Positions 7,865-16,465 of a stretch of DNA of 52,070 nt are shown piece by piece. A program made the position numbers and the translations under genes. The notes beneath the pieces are model-generated. The model saw nothing but the letters and a program-made list of their open reading frames with translations. It was not told where the DNA came from and did no database searches. The stretch spans positions 1-52,070 of the forward strand of contig UBJR01000016.1 of NCBI GenBank assembly GCA_900465675.1, in the 5' to 3' direction. Numbering within the stretch: position 1 is the first letter of the stretch; each line of letters starts with the position of its first letter. Origin of the DNA: Hyphomicrobiales bacterium. GTDB lineage: Bacteria; Pseudomonadota; Alphaproteobacteria; Rhizobiales; Rhizobiaceae.

Positions 7865-9034
7865 CTAAGCCACCAACTCCCGCTCCACCAGCTTCACCCA
7901 ATACGCCGCCCCAAACCCAAGCGCCCCATCATTGAAATCATAAGCCGTATTGTGATGCAGCGCCCCGTCCACAGCCGGGCCGTTCCCGAGCCAGACGTAA
8001 CACCCAGGCGCATTCTGCCCGAAAAACGCAAAGTCGTCCCCCGCCGTCGACGGCGGAAAGCTGGTGCGCACTTTCGCCCCGAATACCTCACCCGCGGCAC
8101 CCAGCGCCCGCGCCGTCACGTCGGCATCGTTGACGACAGGCGGAATGCGCCGTTCGAATTGATAGTCCGCAGCAATGCCAAACATCTGCGCGGTGCCACG
8201 CGCCAACCGGCCGATCTCTTCTTCCAGCTGGTCACGCACTTCGGGCGAATAGGCCCGCGCCGTGCCGCCGATCTCGACGATATCGGGGATGACGTTCAGC
8301 GCCTTCGGGTCACCCGCCTGCAGCGAGCAGGCGCTGACGACGGCCGGCTGCAGTGGATCAACGACGCGGCCGACGATGGTCTGCAGTGCCGCGATGAAGG
8401 TACCCGCAGCAGTGATCGGGTCGCGGCCGAGATGCGGCTTGGCGCCATGCGTGCCGGTGCCGCGGAAGGTGACGCGCCAGCTGTCGGATGAGGCAAGCTG
8501 CGGCCCCCCGACGACGGCAATCTCATCGGTGTCGAGACCGGGCATATTGTGCAGGCTGTAGACGGCATCGCAGGGGAAGAGATCGAACAGTCCCTCCTCG
8601 ACCATGCGTTTTGCGCCGCCCCGGCCCTCTTCGGCCGGTTGGAAGATGAAATGCACGGTGCCGGAAAAGCTCTTGGTTTCGGCCAGATACCGGGCGGCGC
8701 CGAGCAGCATCGCCGTATGCCCGTCATGGCCGCAGGCATGCATCTTGCCGGGTACTGTCGATTTATAGGGGCGATCCGCCATCTCGGGCATGGCCAGCGC
8801 ATCCATATCGGCGCGCAGGCCGATGCTGCGCGTGCCGTTGCCGACCTGTAGCGTTCCGACGACGCCCGTCATCCCCAGTCCGCGATGCACCTTGATGCCG
8901 GCCTCCTCCAGCAGTTTCGCGAGGATACCGCTGGTGCGCTCCTCCTCGAAGCCGAGCTCCGGATGGGCGTGCAGATCGCGACGAAGCGAGGTGAGAAAGG
9001 GCAGATCGTCGATGATCCCTGCGGGAATGGTCAT
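7865..9034 (-). CDS. M20-family amidohydrolase (hippurate hydrolase / IAA-amino acid hydrolase type)
   Basis: This 389-residue M20D-type metallo-amidohydrolase should cleave N-acyl amino acids such as hippurate or indole-acetyl amino acids. It has LRADMDALAM, the metal motif HACGHDGHTAMLLG, the catalytic Glu pair in QPAEEGRGG, a GTGTHGAKPH dimerisation-domain segment and the late TAGDDFAFF motif. The frame extends upstream to 9106, but the ATG at 9034 starts the normal N-terminus (TIPAGIIDDLPFLTSLRRDL). It is the last gene after tctC-tctB-tctA on the same strand, 93 bp from tctA, so it may act on the compound that transporter brings in; that link is inferred from position. Confidence 0.88.
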   Translation of the reverse strand: MTIPAGIIDDLPFLTSLRRDLHAHPELGFEEERTSGILAKLLEEAGIKVHRGLGMTGVVGTLQVGNGTRSIGLRADMDALAMPEMADRPYKSTVPGKMHACGHDGHTAMLLGAARYLAETKSFSGTVHFIFQPAEEGRGGAKRMVEEGLFDLFPCDAVYSLHNMPGLDTDEIAVVGGPQLASSDSWRVTFRGTGTHGAKPHLGRDPITAAGTFIAALQTIVGRVVDPLQPAVVSACSLQAGDPKALNVIPDIVEIGGTARAYSPEVRDQLEEEIGRLARGTAQMFGIAADYQFERRIPPVVNDADVTARALGAAGEVFGAKVRTSFPPSTAGDDFAFFGQNAPGCYVWLGNGPAVDGALHHNTAYDFNDGALGFGAAYWVKLVERELVA

Positions 9035-9127
9035 GAGCCGGGATGTCCTTGCATGCGAAAACGGGCGCCAGACCGGCGCCCGCTTCATGGATCCTTTGTT
9101 CAACAAAGGAGCGGTGAGTTCAACCCC

Positions 9128-10633
9128 TCACGTTTCCTCGACGAACACCTCTTCGCGCTTCTTCTTGACGCTCGGCAGGAAGACGATGATCAGCACGCCG
9201 AGCGCGATGGCGAGCAGCACGGCGCTGATCGGACGCGTGACGAAGGTCGTCGGATCGCCGCGTGACAGGATCATCGCCCGGCGCAGGTTCTCTTCCAGCA
9301 GCGGGCCGAGCACGAAGCCGAGCAGCAGCGGCGCCGGCTCGCAGCGCAGCTTCGCCAGCACATAGCCGATGAGGCCGAAGAAGGCGACGGCATAGAGGTC
9401 GTAGACATTGGCGTTGACGCTGTAGACCCCGATCGAGCAGAAGGCCATGATGACAGGGAAGAGCACGTAGTAGGGCACCGTCAGCAGCTTCACCCAGAGA
9501 CCGATCAGCGGCAGGTTGAGGATGACGAGCATCAGGTTGCCGATCCACATCGAGGCAATGATGCCCCAGAACAGCGCCGGCTGTTCGGTCGCGACATTAG
9601 GACCCGGAACGATCCCCTGGATGATCATCGCACCGACCATCAGCGCCATGACGGGGTTGGCTGGGATCCCGAGCGTCAAGAGCGGGATGAACGAGGTCTG
9701 AGCGCCCGCATTGTTGGCCGATTCGGGACCGGCGACGCCCGCCACCGCCCCATGACCGAATTCTTCCGGGTTCTTCGACGTGCGCTTCTCCACCGTATAG
9801 GAGGCGAAGGACGCGAGAATGGCGCCGCCACCGGGCAGGATGCCGAGCGCCGAGCCGATCGCCGTGCCACGGATCACGGGCGCGATCATCTGCTTGAACT
9901 CGCTCTTCGACGGCAGCAATCCGGACACTTTTGCTATCAGCACCGTTCGGGTCTTTTCGCCTTCGAGATTGCGCAGGATTTCGGCGATGCCGAAGACACC
10001 GACAGCGAGCGCCACGAAATTCAGCCCATCGGCATATTCGCGGATGCCAAGGGTGAAGCGCGGCGTCCCGGTATAGATATCGGTGCCGACGAGCCCGAGC
10101 AGCAGCCCGAGCGCCACCATCGCCAGCGCCTTGATGATCGAGCCATGCGCCAGCGCGATCGACGACACCAGGCCGACGATCATCAGCGAGAAATATTCGG
10201 GCGCGCCGAATTTCAGCGCGATCTCGGTGAGCGGCGGCGCGAAGATGGCGACGAGGAAGGTCGAGACCGTTCCTGCGAAGAATGAGCCGAGTGCTGCGAT
10301 CGCAAGTGCCGCGCCTGCCCTGCCCTTGCGGGCCATCTGGTAGCCATCGATCGCCGTGACCGCCGAGGATGACTCGCCCGGCATGTTGATCAGGATCGCC
10401 GTCGTGGAGCCGCCATATTGTGCACCGTAGTAGATACCGGCAAGCATGATCAGCGAGGAGACCGGCTCCAGCTGGAAGGTGATCGGCAAGAGCATGGCGA
10501 TCGTCGCCGTGGCGCCGATGCCGGGCAGCACGCCGATCAGCGTGCCCAGGAGAACGCCGATCAGGCAGAAGAGCAGGTTTGCCGGCGTTGCTGCCGTGGC
10601 GAAACCGAGGGCGAGATTGTTGAAAAGTTCCAT
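9128..10633 (-). CDS. tctA: Tripartite tricarboxylate transporter large membrane subunit TctA
   Basis: This 501-residue integral membrane protein is strongly hydrophobic with 10 or more spans. It shows the TctA landmarks GIGATATIAMLLPITF near the N-terminus, YYGAQYGGSTTAILINMPGE, and GPESANNAGAQTSFIPLLTLGIP in the middle. It is the main translocator of a secondary, ion-gradient-driven importer fed by the periplasmic TctC protein. The ATG at 10633 is chosen over an upstream extension because a GAGGAGAGAG ribosome-binding site precedes it and the protein then starts like its relatives. The tctB stop lies 10 bp upstream. Confidence 0.93.
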   Translation of the reverse strand: MELFNNLALGFATAATPANLLFCLIGVLLGTLIGVLPGIGATATIAMLLPITFQLEPVSSLIMLAGIYYGAQYGGSTTAILINMPGESSSAVTAIDGYQMARKGRAGAALAIAALGSFFAGTVSTFLVAIFAPPLTEIALKFGAPEYFSLMIVGLVSSIALAHGSIIKALAMVALGLLLGLVGTDIYTGTPRFTLGIREYADGLNFVALAVGVFGIAEILRNLEGEKTRTVLIAKVSGLLPSKSEFKQMIAPVIRGTAIGSALGILPGGGAILASFASYTVEKRTSKNPEEFGHGAVAGVAGPESANNAGAQTSFIPLLTLGIPANPVMALMVGAMIIQGIVPGPNVATEQPALFWGIIASMWIGNLMLVILNLPLIGLWVKLLTVPYYVLFPVIMAFCSIGVYSVNANVYDLYAVAFFGLIGYVLAKLRCEPAPLLLGFVLGPLLEENLRRAMILSRGDPTTFVTRPISAVLLAIALGVLIIVFLPSVKKKREEVFVEET

Positions 10634-10643
10634 GTCTCTCTCC

Positions 10644-11105
10644 TCAGAACCTGGTCCACGGACCGAAGCGCTCGAACGGCAGGCCGAGGCCATAGCTGAA
10701 CACTGCGACCGAAAAGACCGTGAGGCCGAGCGACAGGATCAGCGCGTAGAAGACATTCATCTTCTGCGAGGCAAAGCAGGCGACGAAGGCGGTGAGAAAC
10801 AGCGAGGGCGCAAAGCCGAGACCGCGCACCGTCAGGCCGAACAGAACGGGAGCAGGCAGGATGAAGAGCATGCCGCGCCAGGCAAATGGGTCGATCGGCT
10901 CGCCCTCGACGCGCAGCGCCTGGAAGAACACGATAGCGCCGAGGATGACGAGCACCCCTGAGAGCACCAGCGGAAAATAGCCCGGCCCCATGCGCAACGC
11001 CGTGCCGAGTTCCAGCGTGAAGGACTGATAGGCGAAGAACGCGCCGGTCGCGACGAGCAGCGCGCCGCAGATCGCATTGGTGGTGTCGAATGTGACAGAT
11101 TTCAT
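10644..11105 (-). CDS. tctB: Tripartite tricarboxylate transporter small membrane subunit TctB
   Basis: This 153-residue protein has four hydrophobic segments, as usual for TctB, and lies between tctC and tctA. It stabilises or assists TctA in the inner membrane. TctB sequences are poorly conserved, so the assignment rests on length, topology and gene order. The 10-bp gap to tctA indicates co-transcription. Confidence 0.85.
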   Translation of the reverse strand: MKSVTFDTTNAICGALLVATGAFFAYQSFTLELGTALRMGPGYFPLVLSGVLVILGAIVFFQALRVEGEPIDPFAWRGMLFILPAPVLFGLTVRGLGFAPSLFLTAFVACFASQKMNVFYALILSLGLTVFSVAVFSYGLGLPFERFGPWTRF

Positions 11106-11141
11106 GGTGTCTCCGTGGGGTTGGAGAGAACTGTGGGTGGA

Positions 11142-11261
11142 GCCCCCTCATCCCCGGCGCAACGCGTTGCGCCTGAAACTGTCGGGCACCTTCTCCCCGC
11201 TGGGGAGAAGGAAAACCGCGTCCCCTCTCCCCAGCAGGGAGAGGGTTAGGGTGAGGGGGCC
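11142..11261. repeat. RIME-like mosaic inverted repeat (second copy)
   Basis: GCCCCCTCATCC on the left is matched inversely by GGTGAGGGGGC on the right, with inner CACCTTCTCCCCGCTGGGGA and related arms like those at 7689-7836. It lies between tctC and tctB, inside what should be one transcript, so its palindromes may act as an mRNA processing or attenuation site. Confidence 0.75.
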
Positions 11262-11284
11262 ACAAGCTCCGGGCTTGCGACCAC

Positions 11285-12268
11285 TCAGTCGGCGTATTCG
11301 CCGGCGGCTTCGATCACCGGCTTCCAGCGGGTGATTTCGCTCTCAAGCTTTGCCTTCAGGGCCGCAGGCGTCGCATCGGCGTCCGGCGACGGCACGGTGC
11401 CGAGTTCGGCGAAGCGTGCGGCGACATTGCTGTCTTTCAGGGCCACCTGCAGCGCCTTCGACAGGCGCTCGTTGACGTCAGCAGGCGTGCCCTTCGGCGT
11501 GTAGATGCCATGCCAGATGCCGACTTCGAAGCCCGGCAGGCCGCCTTCGACAGCGGTCGGAACGTCCTTCAGGACATCGAGGCGCTTCGGCGAGGTCACG
11601 GCATAGGCCTTGATCGTGCCGCCCTGGATCTGCTTCGTGGTGTTGGTCGTCTGGTCGCACATGATATCGACCTGACCGCCGAGAAGATCGGTCATCGCCG
11701 GGCCGGTACCCTTGTAGGGAACGGTCGTCAGCGGCGTCTGGATCGCGCTCATGAACATCATGCCGCAGAGATGCGAGGCCGCACCGATACCGGCATTGGC
11801 ATAGGTGACCTTGTCCTTGTTCGCCTTGACATATTCGACGAGGCCCTTGAGATCGGCCGGTTCGAAATCCTTGCGGGCGACGATCGTCATCGGCACGTCG
11901 GTGACGAGACCGACATAATCGAAGGCGTTGAGCGTGTCATAAGCGAGCTTGCGGTAGAGCGTGGCGGACGTCGCCATGCCGATATGGTGGAGCAGGATGG
12001 TGTAGCCATCAGCATCGGCAGCCGCAACGCGTCCGGCGCCAAGCGTGCCACCGGCGCCGCCGACATTTTCGACGACGATCTGCTGCCCCAAATCCTTCGA
12101 CATGGATTCGGCAACGAGGCGCGCGACGGTATCCGTCGGGCCACCGGCCGCGAACGGCACGACCATGGTGATGGTGCGTTCAGGATAGCCCTGTGCGGAT
12201 GCACCGGCAGCGAAAAGAGAGACGGCGGCAGCGGCCGTCATGCCAAGCATGGCCTTGAAGAGTTTCAT
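11285..12268 (-). CDS. tctC: Tripartite tricarboxylate transporter substrate-binding protein (Bug family)
   Basis: The 327-residue periplasmic receptor begins with a signal peptide (MKLFKAMLGMTAAAAVSLFA, cleaved near ASAQ). It then shows the Bug-family start YPERTITMVVPFAAGGPTD and the mid-protein loop VPYKGTGPAMTDLLGGQVD. It binds the substrate, a carboxylate of unknown identity, and delivers it to TctA/TctB. A GGGAGGAAAA ribosome-binding site precedes the ATG. The 180-bp gap to tctB holds a palindromic repeat that could set the excess of binding protein over membrane subunits. Confidence 0.92.
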   Translation of the reverse strand: MKLFKAMLGMTAAAAVSLFAAGASAQGYPERTITMVVPFAAGGPTDTVARLVAESMSKDLGQQIVVENVGGAGGTLGAGRVAAADADGYTILLHHIGMATSATLYRKLAYDTLNAFDYVGLVTDVPMTIVARKDFEPADLKGLVEYVKANKDKVTYANAGIGAASHLCGMMFMSAIQTPLTTVPYKGTGPAMTDLLGGQVDIMCDQTTNTTKQIQGGTIKAYAVTSPKRLDVLKDVPTAVEGGLPGFEVGIWHGIYTPKGTPADVNERLSKALQVALKDSNVAARFAELGTVPSPDADATPAALKAKLESEITRWKPVIEAAGEYAD

Positions 12269-12442
12269 CGTTTTCCTCCCTGATGAAAACAGGCTGCCAG
12301 CGGCGCTTCCCGTGCGCGGCTGGAATGGCGGCCATTAACAGGAGGTAAACGGGCCCCGGCAATCGTCAGGCGCCACCGTCAGACAGAGATTTCGCCTGCG
12401 TGCGCTGCACCATGGGTCGATTTGGAAACAAAGGCCAAAGAC

Positions 12443-12464
12443 GATGGGTGGAAATCCACCCATC
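12443..12464 (-). terminator. Candidate terminator of the dctD-like gene
   Basis: A perfect 10-bp inverted repeat (GATGGGTGGA / TCCACCCATC) with a 2-nt loop lies just past the dctD-like stop. Minus-strand sequence after it is T-rich but lacks a clean T run. It probably separates the regulator transcript from tctC. Confidence 0.55.
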
Positions 12465-12468
12465 TTGG

Positions 12469-13800
12469 CTATTCGGAAACGAGCATCTTCTTGTCGAGCC
12501 CGTATTTCTGCATCTTTTCGTACAGCGTCTTGCGGGAAATCTGCAGCGACTCATAGACGGGCTTGAGGCTTCCGCCATGCGCGACAAGCGCCGTGGCAAT
12601 CACGCCGCGCTCGAATTCGGCGACGCGATCGGCAAGCCCGGACACTTCGCCATTCGGCCGCTCGCCACTATCGAGGCCGAGGACCAGGCGGTCTGCCGCG
12701 TTGCGCAGTTCCCGTACATTGCCCGGCCAGTCGCGCTGGGCGATATCGGAGATCAGGTCAGGCGAAACCGGCAGATCGTCGCGCCCATAGCGCGCCGCCG
12801 CCTCTCGTACCAACTGGAGAAACAGCAGCGGAATATCCGCGCGCCGCTGCGTCAGCGCCGGCACATGCAGGGTCGCAACATTCAGCCGGTAGAAGAGATC
12901 GGCGCGGAAGCGGCCGGCGGCGACTTCGGCTTCCAGATCGACCTTGCTGGTGGCGATGAAGCGGACGTCGAGCGGCACGATTTCGTTGGAGCCGAGCCGC
13001 GAGATCACCCGCTCCTGCAGCACTCTCAGAAACTTCGCCTGCAGATCGAAGGGCATCGAGCCGATCTCGTCGAGCAGGATTGTCCCGCCGCGGCCATGCT
13101 CGAATTTGCCGTAACGCGGGCGCACGGCGCCGGGAAAGGCGCCGGCCTCGTGGCCGAACAGCTCGCTCTCAATGAGGTTCGCAGGCAAGGCCGCGCAGTT
13201 GATGGCGATGAAAGGGCGGCTGGCCCGGGCGCTGATATCATGAAGTGCCCGGGCCACCACTTCCTTGCCTGCCCCTGTCTCGCCGACAATGAGCGTATCG
13301 GCATCGCTCGCCCCGATCGCCCGAATGCGGTAGCGTAGATCGACCATCACCTGCGTTCGCCCCGGCAGCCGCGATTCGATGTCATCGCGCTTTCCGGCAA
13401 CGGCTTTCAGCAGCCGGTTTTCGAGGACAAGACTGCGGCGCTCCAGGGCGCGCTTGATGACACCGGCCAGCATCTGCGGCGTGAACGGCTTTTCGATGAA
13501 ATCATAGGCGCCTTCGCGCATTGCCTTCACCGCCAGCTGCACATCGCCATGGCCGGTGACGAGGATCACAGGCACTTCCGCATCGATCTCGCGGATCCGG
13601 TTCATCAGCGTCATGCCATCGGTGCCGGGCATGCGGATATCGCTGACGACGACGCCGGGGAAACTGTAACCGATCAGCTCGAGCACATGGTCTGCGTTCG
13701 AGAAGGTCTCAACATTGAAGCCCGAAAGCTCCAGCGCCTGCGCCGTCGAACGGCGCAGCTCCTCCTCGTCATCAACGAGCAGGATCTTCTGTTCACTCAT
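12469..13800 (-). CDS. DctD-like sigma54-dependent response regulator
   Basis: This 443-residue NtrC-class regulator has a receiver domain with phospho-acceptor D54 and KPF at 104-106. The AAA+ domain carries Walker A GETGAGKE at 173-180 and the GGTILLDEIGS Walker B region. A C-terminal Fis-type helix-turn-helix follows (about 395-440). The sigma54-contact loop, normally GAFTGA, reads GAFPGA at residues 220-225. Its start overlaps the kinase stop by 4 bp. It resembles DctD, the activator of C4-dicarboxylate uptake, but here it lies upstream of tctCBA on the same strand, so the transporter is its likely target. No canonical -24/-12 promoter was found before tctC. Confidence 0.9.
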   Translation of the reverse strand: MSEQKILLVDDEEELRRSTAQALELSGFNVETFSNADHVLELIGYSFPGVVVSDIRMPGTDGMTLMNRIREIDAEVPVILVTGHGDVQLAVKAMREGAYDFIEKPFTPQMLAGVIKRALERRSLVLENRLLKAVAGKRDDIESRLPGRTQVMVDLRYRIRAIGASDADTLIVGETGAGKEVVARALHDISARASRPFIAINCAALPANLIESELFGHEAGAFPGAVRPRYGKFEHGRGGTILLDEIGSMPFDLQAKFLRVLQERVISRLGSNEIVPLDVRFIATSKVDLEAEVAAGRFRADLFYRLNVATLHVPALTQRRADIPLLFLQLVREAAARYGRDDLPVSPDLISDIAQRDWPGNVRELRNAADRLVLGLDSGERPNGEVSGLADRVAEFERGVIATALVAHGGSLKPVYESLQISRKTLYEKMQKYGLDKKMLVSE

Positions 13801-15755
13801 TCCGCGGCCTCCGGCATGGCGCCCGCCGCCGATTGCAGTTCGATGCGGAATTCGGCCCCGCCATCGGGGTGGTTCGCAACAGTCAGGCTGCCGCCGAAAT
13901 CCTTGATGATGTTGTAGGAGATGGAAAGACCGAGCCCCAGCCCCTTGCCGACGCCCTTGGTGGTGAAGAACGGGTCAAAGATGCGCTCGGCGATCGCCGC
14001 CGGCACGCCTGGCCCGAAGTCACGCACCGTCAGCACTACCTTGCCGGCACTCTCGAAGGCGCTGACCTCGATCCGCCGGTCGTTGAGGCCTTCCACGGCA
14101 TCCGCTGCATTGGAGATGACGTTGACCAGCACCTGCTGGAGACGCACGGAACCCGCCCGGACGACCGGCGGATGCAGCCCAAGATCGAGCTGCAGATCGG
14201 CATCGGCCGCCTTCAGCCGCCAGGCGACGATCTCCAGCGTATCGCGGATCGCCTCGTCGAGCGGCACCGGCCCGAGCTTCTCGTTGGGCTTGCGGGCGAA
14301 ATTGCGCAAGTGCTTGCTGATCGCCGCCATCCGGTCGATCAGCCCGCCGATACGGCGGATATTGTCCTGCGCCTCGGTGTTTCTTCCGCGGTCGAGCAGC
14401 ACGGCGGCGCTATCCGTATAGGTCTTGGCGGCCGCCAGGGGCTGGTTGAATTCATGAGAGAGTGCCGCCGACATCTGGCCGAGCCCGGCAAGCTTGCCCG
14501 CCTGGATCAAATCGGCCTGCGTCTGCCGCAACTGCTGCTCCGTCAGGCGCCGCTCGGCGATCTCTTCCTCGATACGGCTGTTGACCCGGGCAAGATCGGC
14601 CGTGCGCTCCTCGACGCGCCGTTCCAGCTGGTTGCGGGCGTCTGCCTGCAACTGCATGCGTTCATTGAGCCGCATCCGGCGCTGGCGCAGAACGGCAAAG
14701 GCGAGACCGGCAATGCAGAGCATGAGGAAACCGGCGACCAGCGCCGTGCGCGCCTGCGCCCGGACAGAGCCGGTGTCGAGCAGAACGTTTACGGTCCAGT
14801 CTTCGGCCTGCATATACTGCGAGAGCACCAGATATTCCTTCTGCGCGCCCTCCTCGATCATCGTCATCAGATCATGCTCTGCGAACCGGCTGCGTCCGAG
14901 CGGCAGCGCCGTCAGCGCCGCGTTGGCATAGCGCCGGGAGGCCTCGGTCCGCTGCATGCGATCCGCCGTCAGCGGCAGGATGCTGTTATAGAGCCAGGCC
15001 GGCTTGCCGGACATGAAGATGATGCCTTCAGGATCGGAGACGAAGATGCGATATTCGCCGCTGGTCCAGGAAGACTCGATCATGTCGATATCCACCTTGA
15101 AGACGATGACGCCGCGGATGTCATCGCCGGCCCTGATCGGTGATCCGAAATAATAGCCGCGCTTCAGCGAGGTCGTCCCCAGCGCATAGAAACGCGACTG
15201 CTTTCCGGCAATCGCCTCCTGGAAATACGGGCGGTAGCTGAAATTCTCGCCGATGAAGCTTCCCGGCATATTGAAATTGCTGGCGGCGATCGTCTCGCCG
15301 TCGGGCTTGATCACATAGATGTCTGAGGACTTGAGGAGATGGTTGATCTCCTTGAGATAGAGGTTCGCGGCATCCCGAAGATCCTTGTCGTCGGGATGCG
15401 TGACCAGTTCCTTGATGTCGTCGTGATCGGCAATCAGCGCCGGCAGTGCCTCGTAGCGGTTCAGGTGACCGCTGAGGGCCGAGACGGCCAGCCGCAGCGC
15501 TGTCCCTGCCTGCGCCGAGGCTTCGCCCATATAGGCGCGCGTCGCCAGCGATCCGCCGTAATAGAAAAAGGCGAAAACGACGAAAGGCACTGAAAACAGC
15601 GCAAATATAAGCCTATGCCTCTGTGACAGCGGCGGCTCCTCCCATTTTGCCTCCCTCCCCAGGAAGGCAACCCCGACCGCCCGATTGTAATGACCGGCGC
15701 CGCGAATTCCAAGAGGCGACAGGCATGGCCAAGGCGATCGCCCCGCCCTTGACAC
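13797..15755 (-). CDS. DctB-like membrane sensor histidine kinase
   Basis: The 652-residue frame encodes a kinase. A first membrane helix (LIFALFSVPFVVFAFFYY) leads into a periplasmic double-Cache-type sensor of about 250 residues, a second helix (ALVAGFLMLCIAGLAFAVL), a coiled-coil stretch, a HisKA box SHEFNQPLAAAKTYTDSAAV and an HATPase domain with DFGPGVP and GLGLGLS. It would sense an external carboxylate and phosphorylate the overlapping response regulator. The start is uncertain. The coordinates use the GTG at 15755, but that codon overlaps the divergent gene's promoter. A CTG at 15629, six bases after GGAGGAG, would give a 610-residue protein starting just before the first helix. Confidence 0.88.
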   Translation of the reverse strand: MSRAGRSPWPCLSPLGIRGAGHYNRAVGVAFLGREAKWEEPPLSQRHRLIFALFSVPFVVFAFFYYGGSLATRAYMGEASAQAGTALRLAVSALSGHLNRYEALPALIADHDDIKELVTHPDDKDLRDAANLYLKEINHLLKSSDIYVIKPDGETIAASNFNMPGSFIGENFSYRPYFQEAIAGKQSRFYALGTTSLKRGYYFGSPIRAGDDIRGVIVFKVDIDMIESSWTSGEYRIFVSDPEGIIFMSGKPAWLYNSILPLTADRMQRTEASRRYANAALTALPLGRSRFAEHDLMTMIEEGAQKEYLVLSQYMQAEDWTVNVLLDTGSVRAQARTALVAGFLMLCIAGLAFAVLRQRRMRLNERMQLQADARNQLERRVEERTADLARVNSRIEEEIAERRLTEQQLRQTQADLIQAGKLAGLGQMSAALSHEFNQPLAAAKTYTDSAAVLLDRGRNTEAQDNIRRIGGLIDRMAAISKHLRNFARKPNEKLGPVPLDEAIRDTLEIVAWRLKAADADLQLDLGLHPPVVRAGSVRLQQVLVNVISNAADAVEGLNDRRIEVSAFESAGKVVLTVRDFGPGVPAAIAERIFDPFFTTKGVGKGLGLGLSISYNIIKDFGGSLTVANHPDGGAEFRIELQSAAGAMPEAAE

Positions 15756-15777
15756 GCCCTGCCCGGAATTGTCCTAT
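15749..15777 (+). promoter_or_regulatory. Sigma70-type promoter of the molybdoprotein gene
   Basis: TTGACA (15749-15754), a 17-bp spacer and TCCTAT (15772-15777) lie 25 bp before the ATG at 15803. The -35 hexamer is perfect. The match is by eye. Confidence 0.65.
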
Positions 15778-15802
15778 CGGCCGACTGTGATGGGAGACCA
15801 CG

Positions 15803-16465
15803 ATGACAGACGAACAGGCGCCTGTTGACAGCAAGCTCACCACGTCCAAACGCCGCTGGGCCGCGGAAGGCAAGTTCCTCACCGGCCGCATCTCCCGCCC
15901 GGAGACCGAGCGTTTGCCGCCCGGCCAGCATCTGGTGAAGAACTGGCCGGTGCTCGACCTCGGCGAGCAGCCGGCGATATCGCTGGATGATTGGAAGCTC
16001 GAGGTGCGCGGTCTCGTAGAGACACCGCTTGCGCTGACATGGGCTGATTTCCAGTCGATGCAGCAGAGCACCCGTGTCAGCGACATCCATTGCGTGACGA
16101 CATGGTCGCGCTACGACAACCGCTGGGAAGGCGTCTCAACCCGCGATCTGCTGGACGCCGCCATGCCGAAGGCCGAAGCCGGTTACGTCATGCTGACGAG
16201 CTATGACGGCTACACCACCAATCTGCCGCTGGCGGATTTCGCCGCCGAAGATGCGATCCTGGCGACCGCCTGGGAGGGGCAGCCGCTGACGCTTGATCAC
16301 GGCGGCCCGATGCGGCTGGTCGTGCCGCATCTCTATTTCTGGAAGAGCGCCAAATGGCTGCGCCGCATCGACCTGATGCCGTCGGACAGGGCGGGCTTCT
16401 GGGAAATGAACGGCTATCACATGCTCGGCGACCCCTGGCGCGAGCAGCGCTACACCGAAGACTGA
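15803..16465 (+). CDS. Sulfite-oxidase-like molybdopterin oxidoreductase, cytoplasmic
   Basis: This 220-residue protein is a single oxidoreductase molybdopterin-binding domain. The likely Mo-ligand Cys lies in SDIHCVTTWSRYDN near residue 98, and the LVVPHLYFWKSAKWL and GFWEMNGYHMLGDPW segments are typical of the short SuoX-like family. There is no Tat or Sec signal, unlike YedY/MsrP, so it is predicted to be cytoplasmic. No heme or dimerisation domain is attached. The substrate is unknown. It ends with a 16-bp tail-to-tail overlap with the next minus-strand gene. Confidence 0.88.
   Translation: MTDEQAPVDSKLTTSKRRWAAEGKFLTGRISRPETERLPPGQHLVKNWPVLDLGEQPAISLDDWKLEVRGLVETPLALTWADFQSMQQSTRVSDIHCVTTWSRYDNRWEGVSTRDLLDAAMPKAEAGYVMLTSYDGYTTNLPLADFAAEDAILATAWEGQPLTLDHGGPMRLVVPHLYFWKSAKWLRRIDLMPSDRAGFWEMNGYHMLGDPWREQRYTED

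Noticed and set aside
12398..12412. Possible sigma54 promoter before tctC (GG-N10-GC spacing, TGGTGC...ACGC)
   Set aside because: Only the GG and GC dinucleotides and spacing fit; the flanking bases differ from TGGCAC and TTGC. Another site near 12359-12376 has TGGC and TTGC but a spacer two bases too long.
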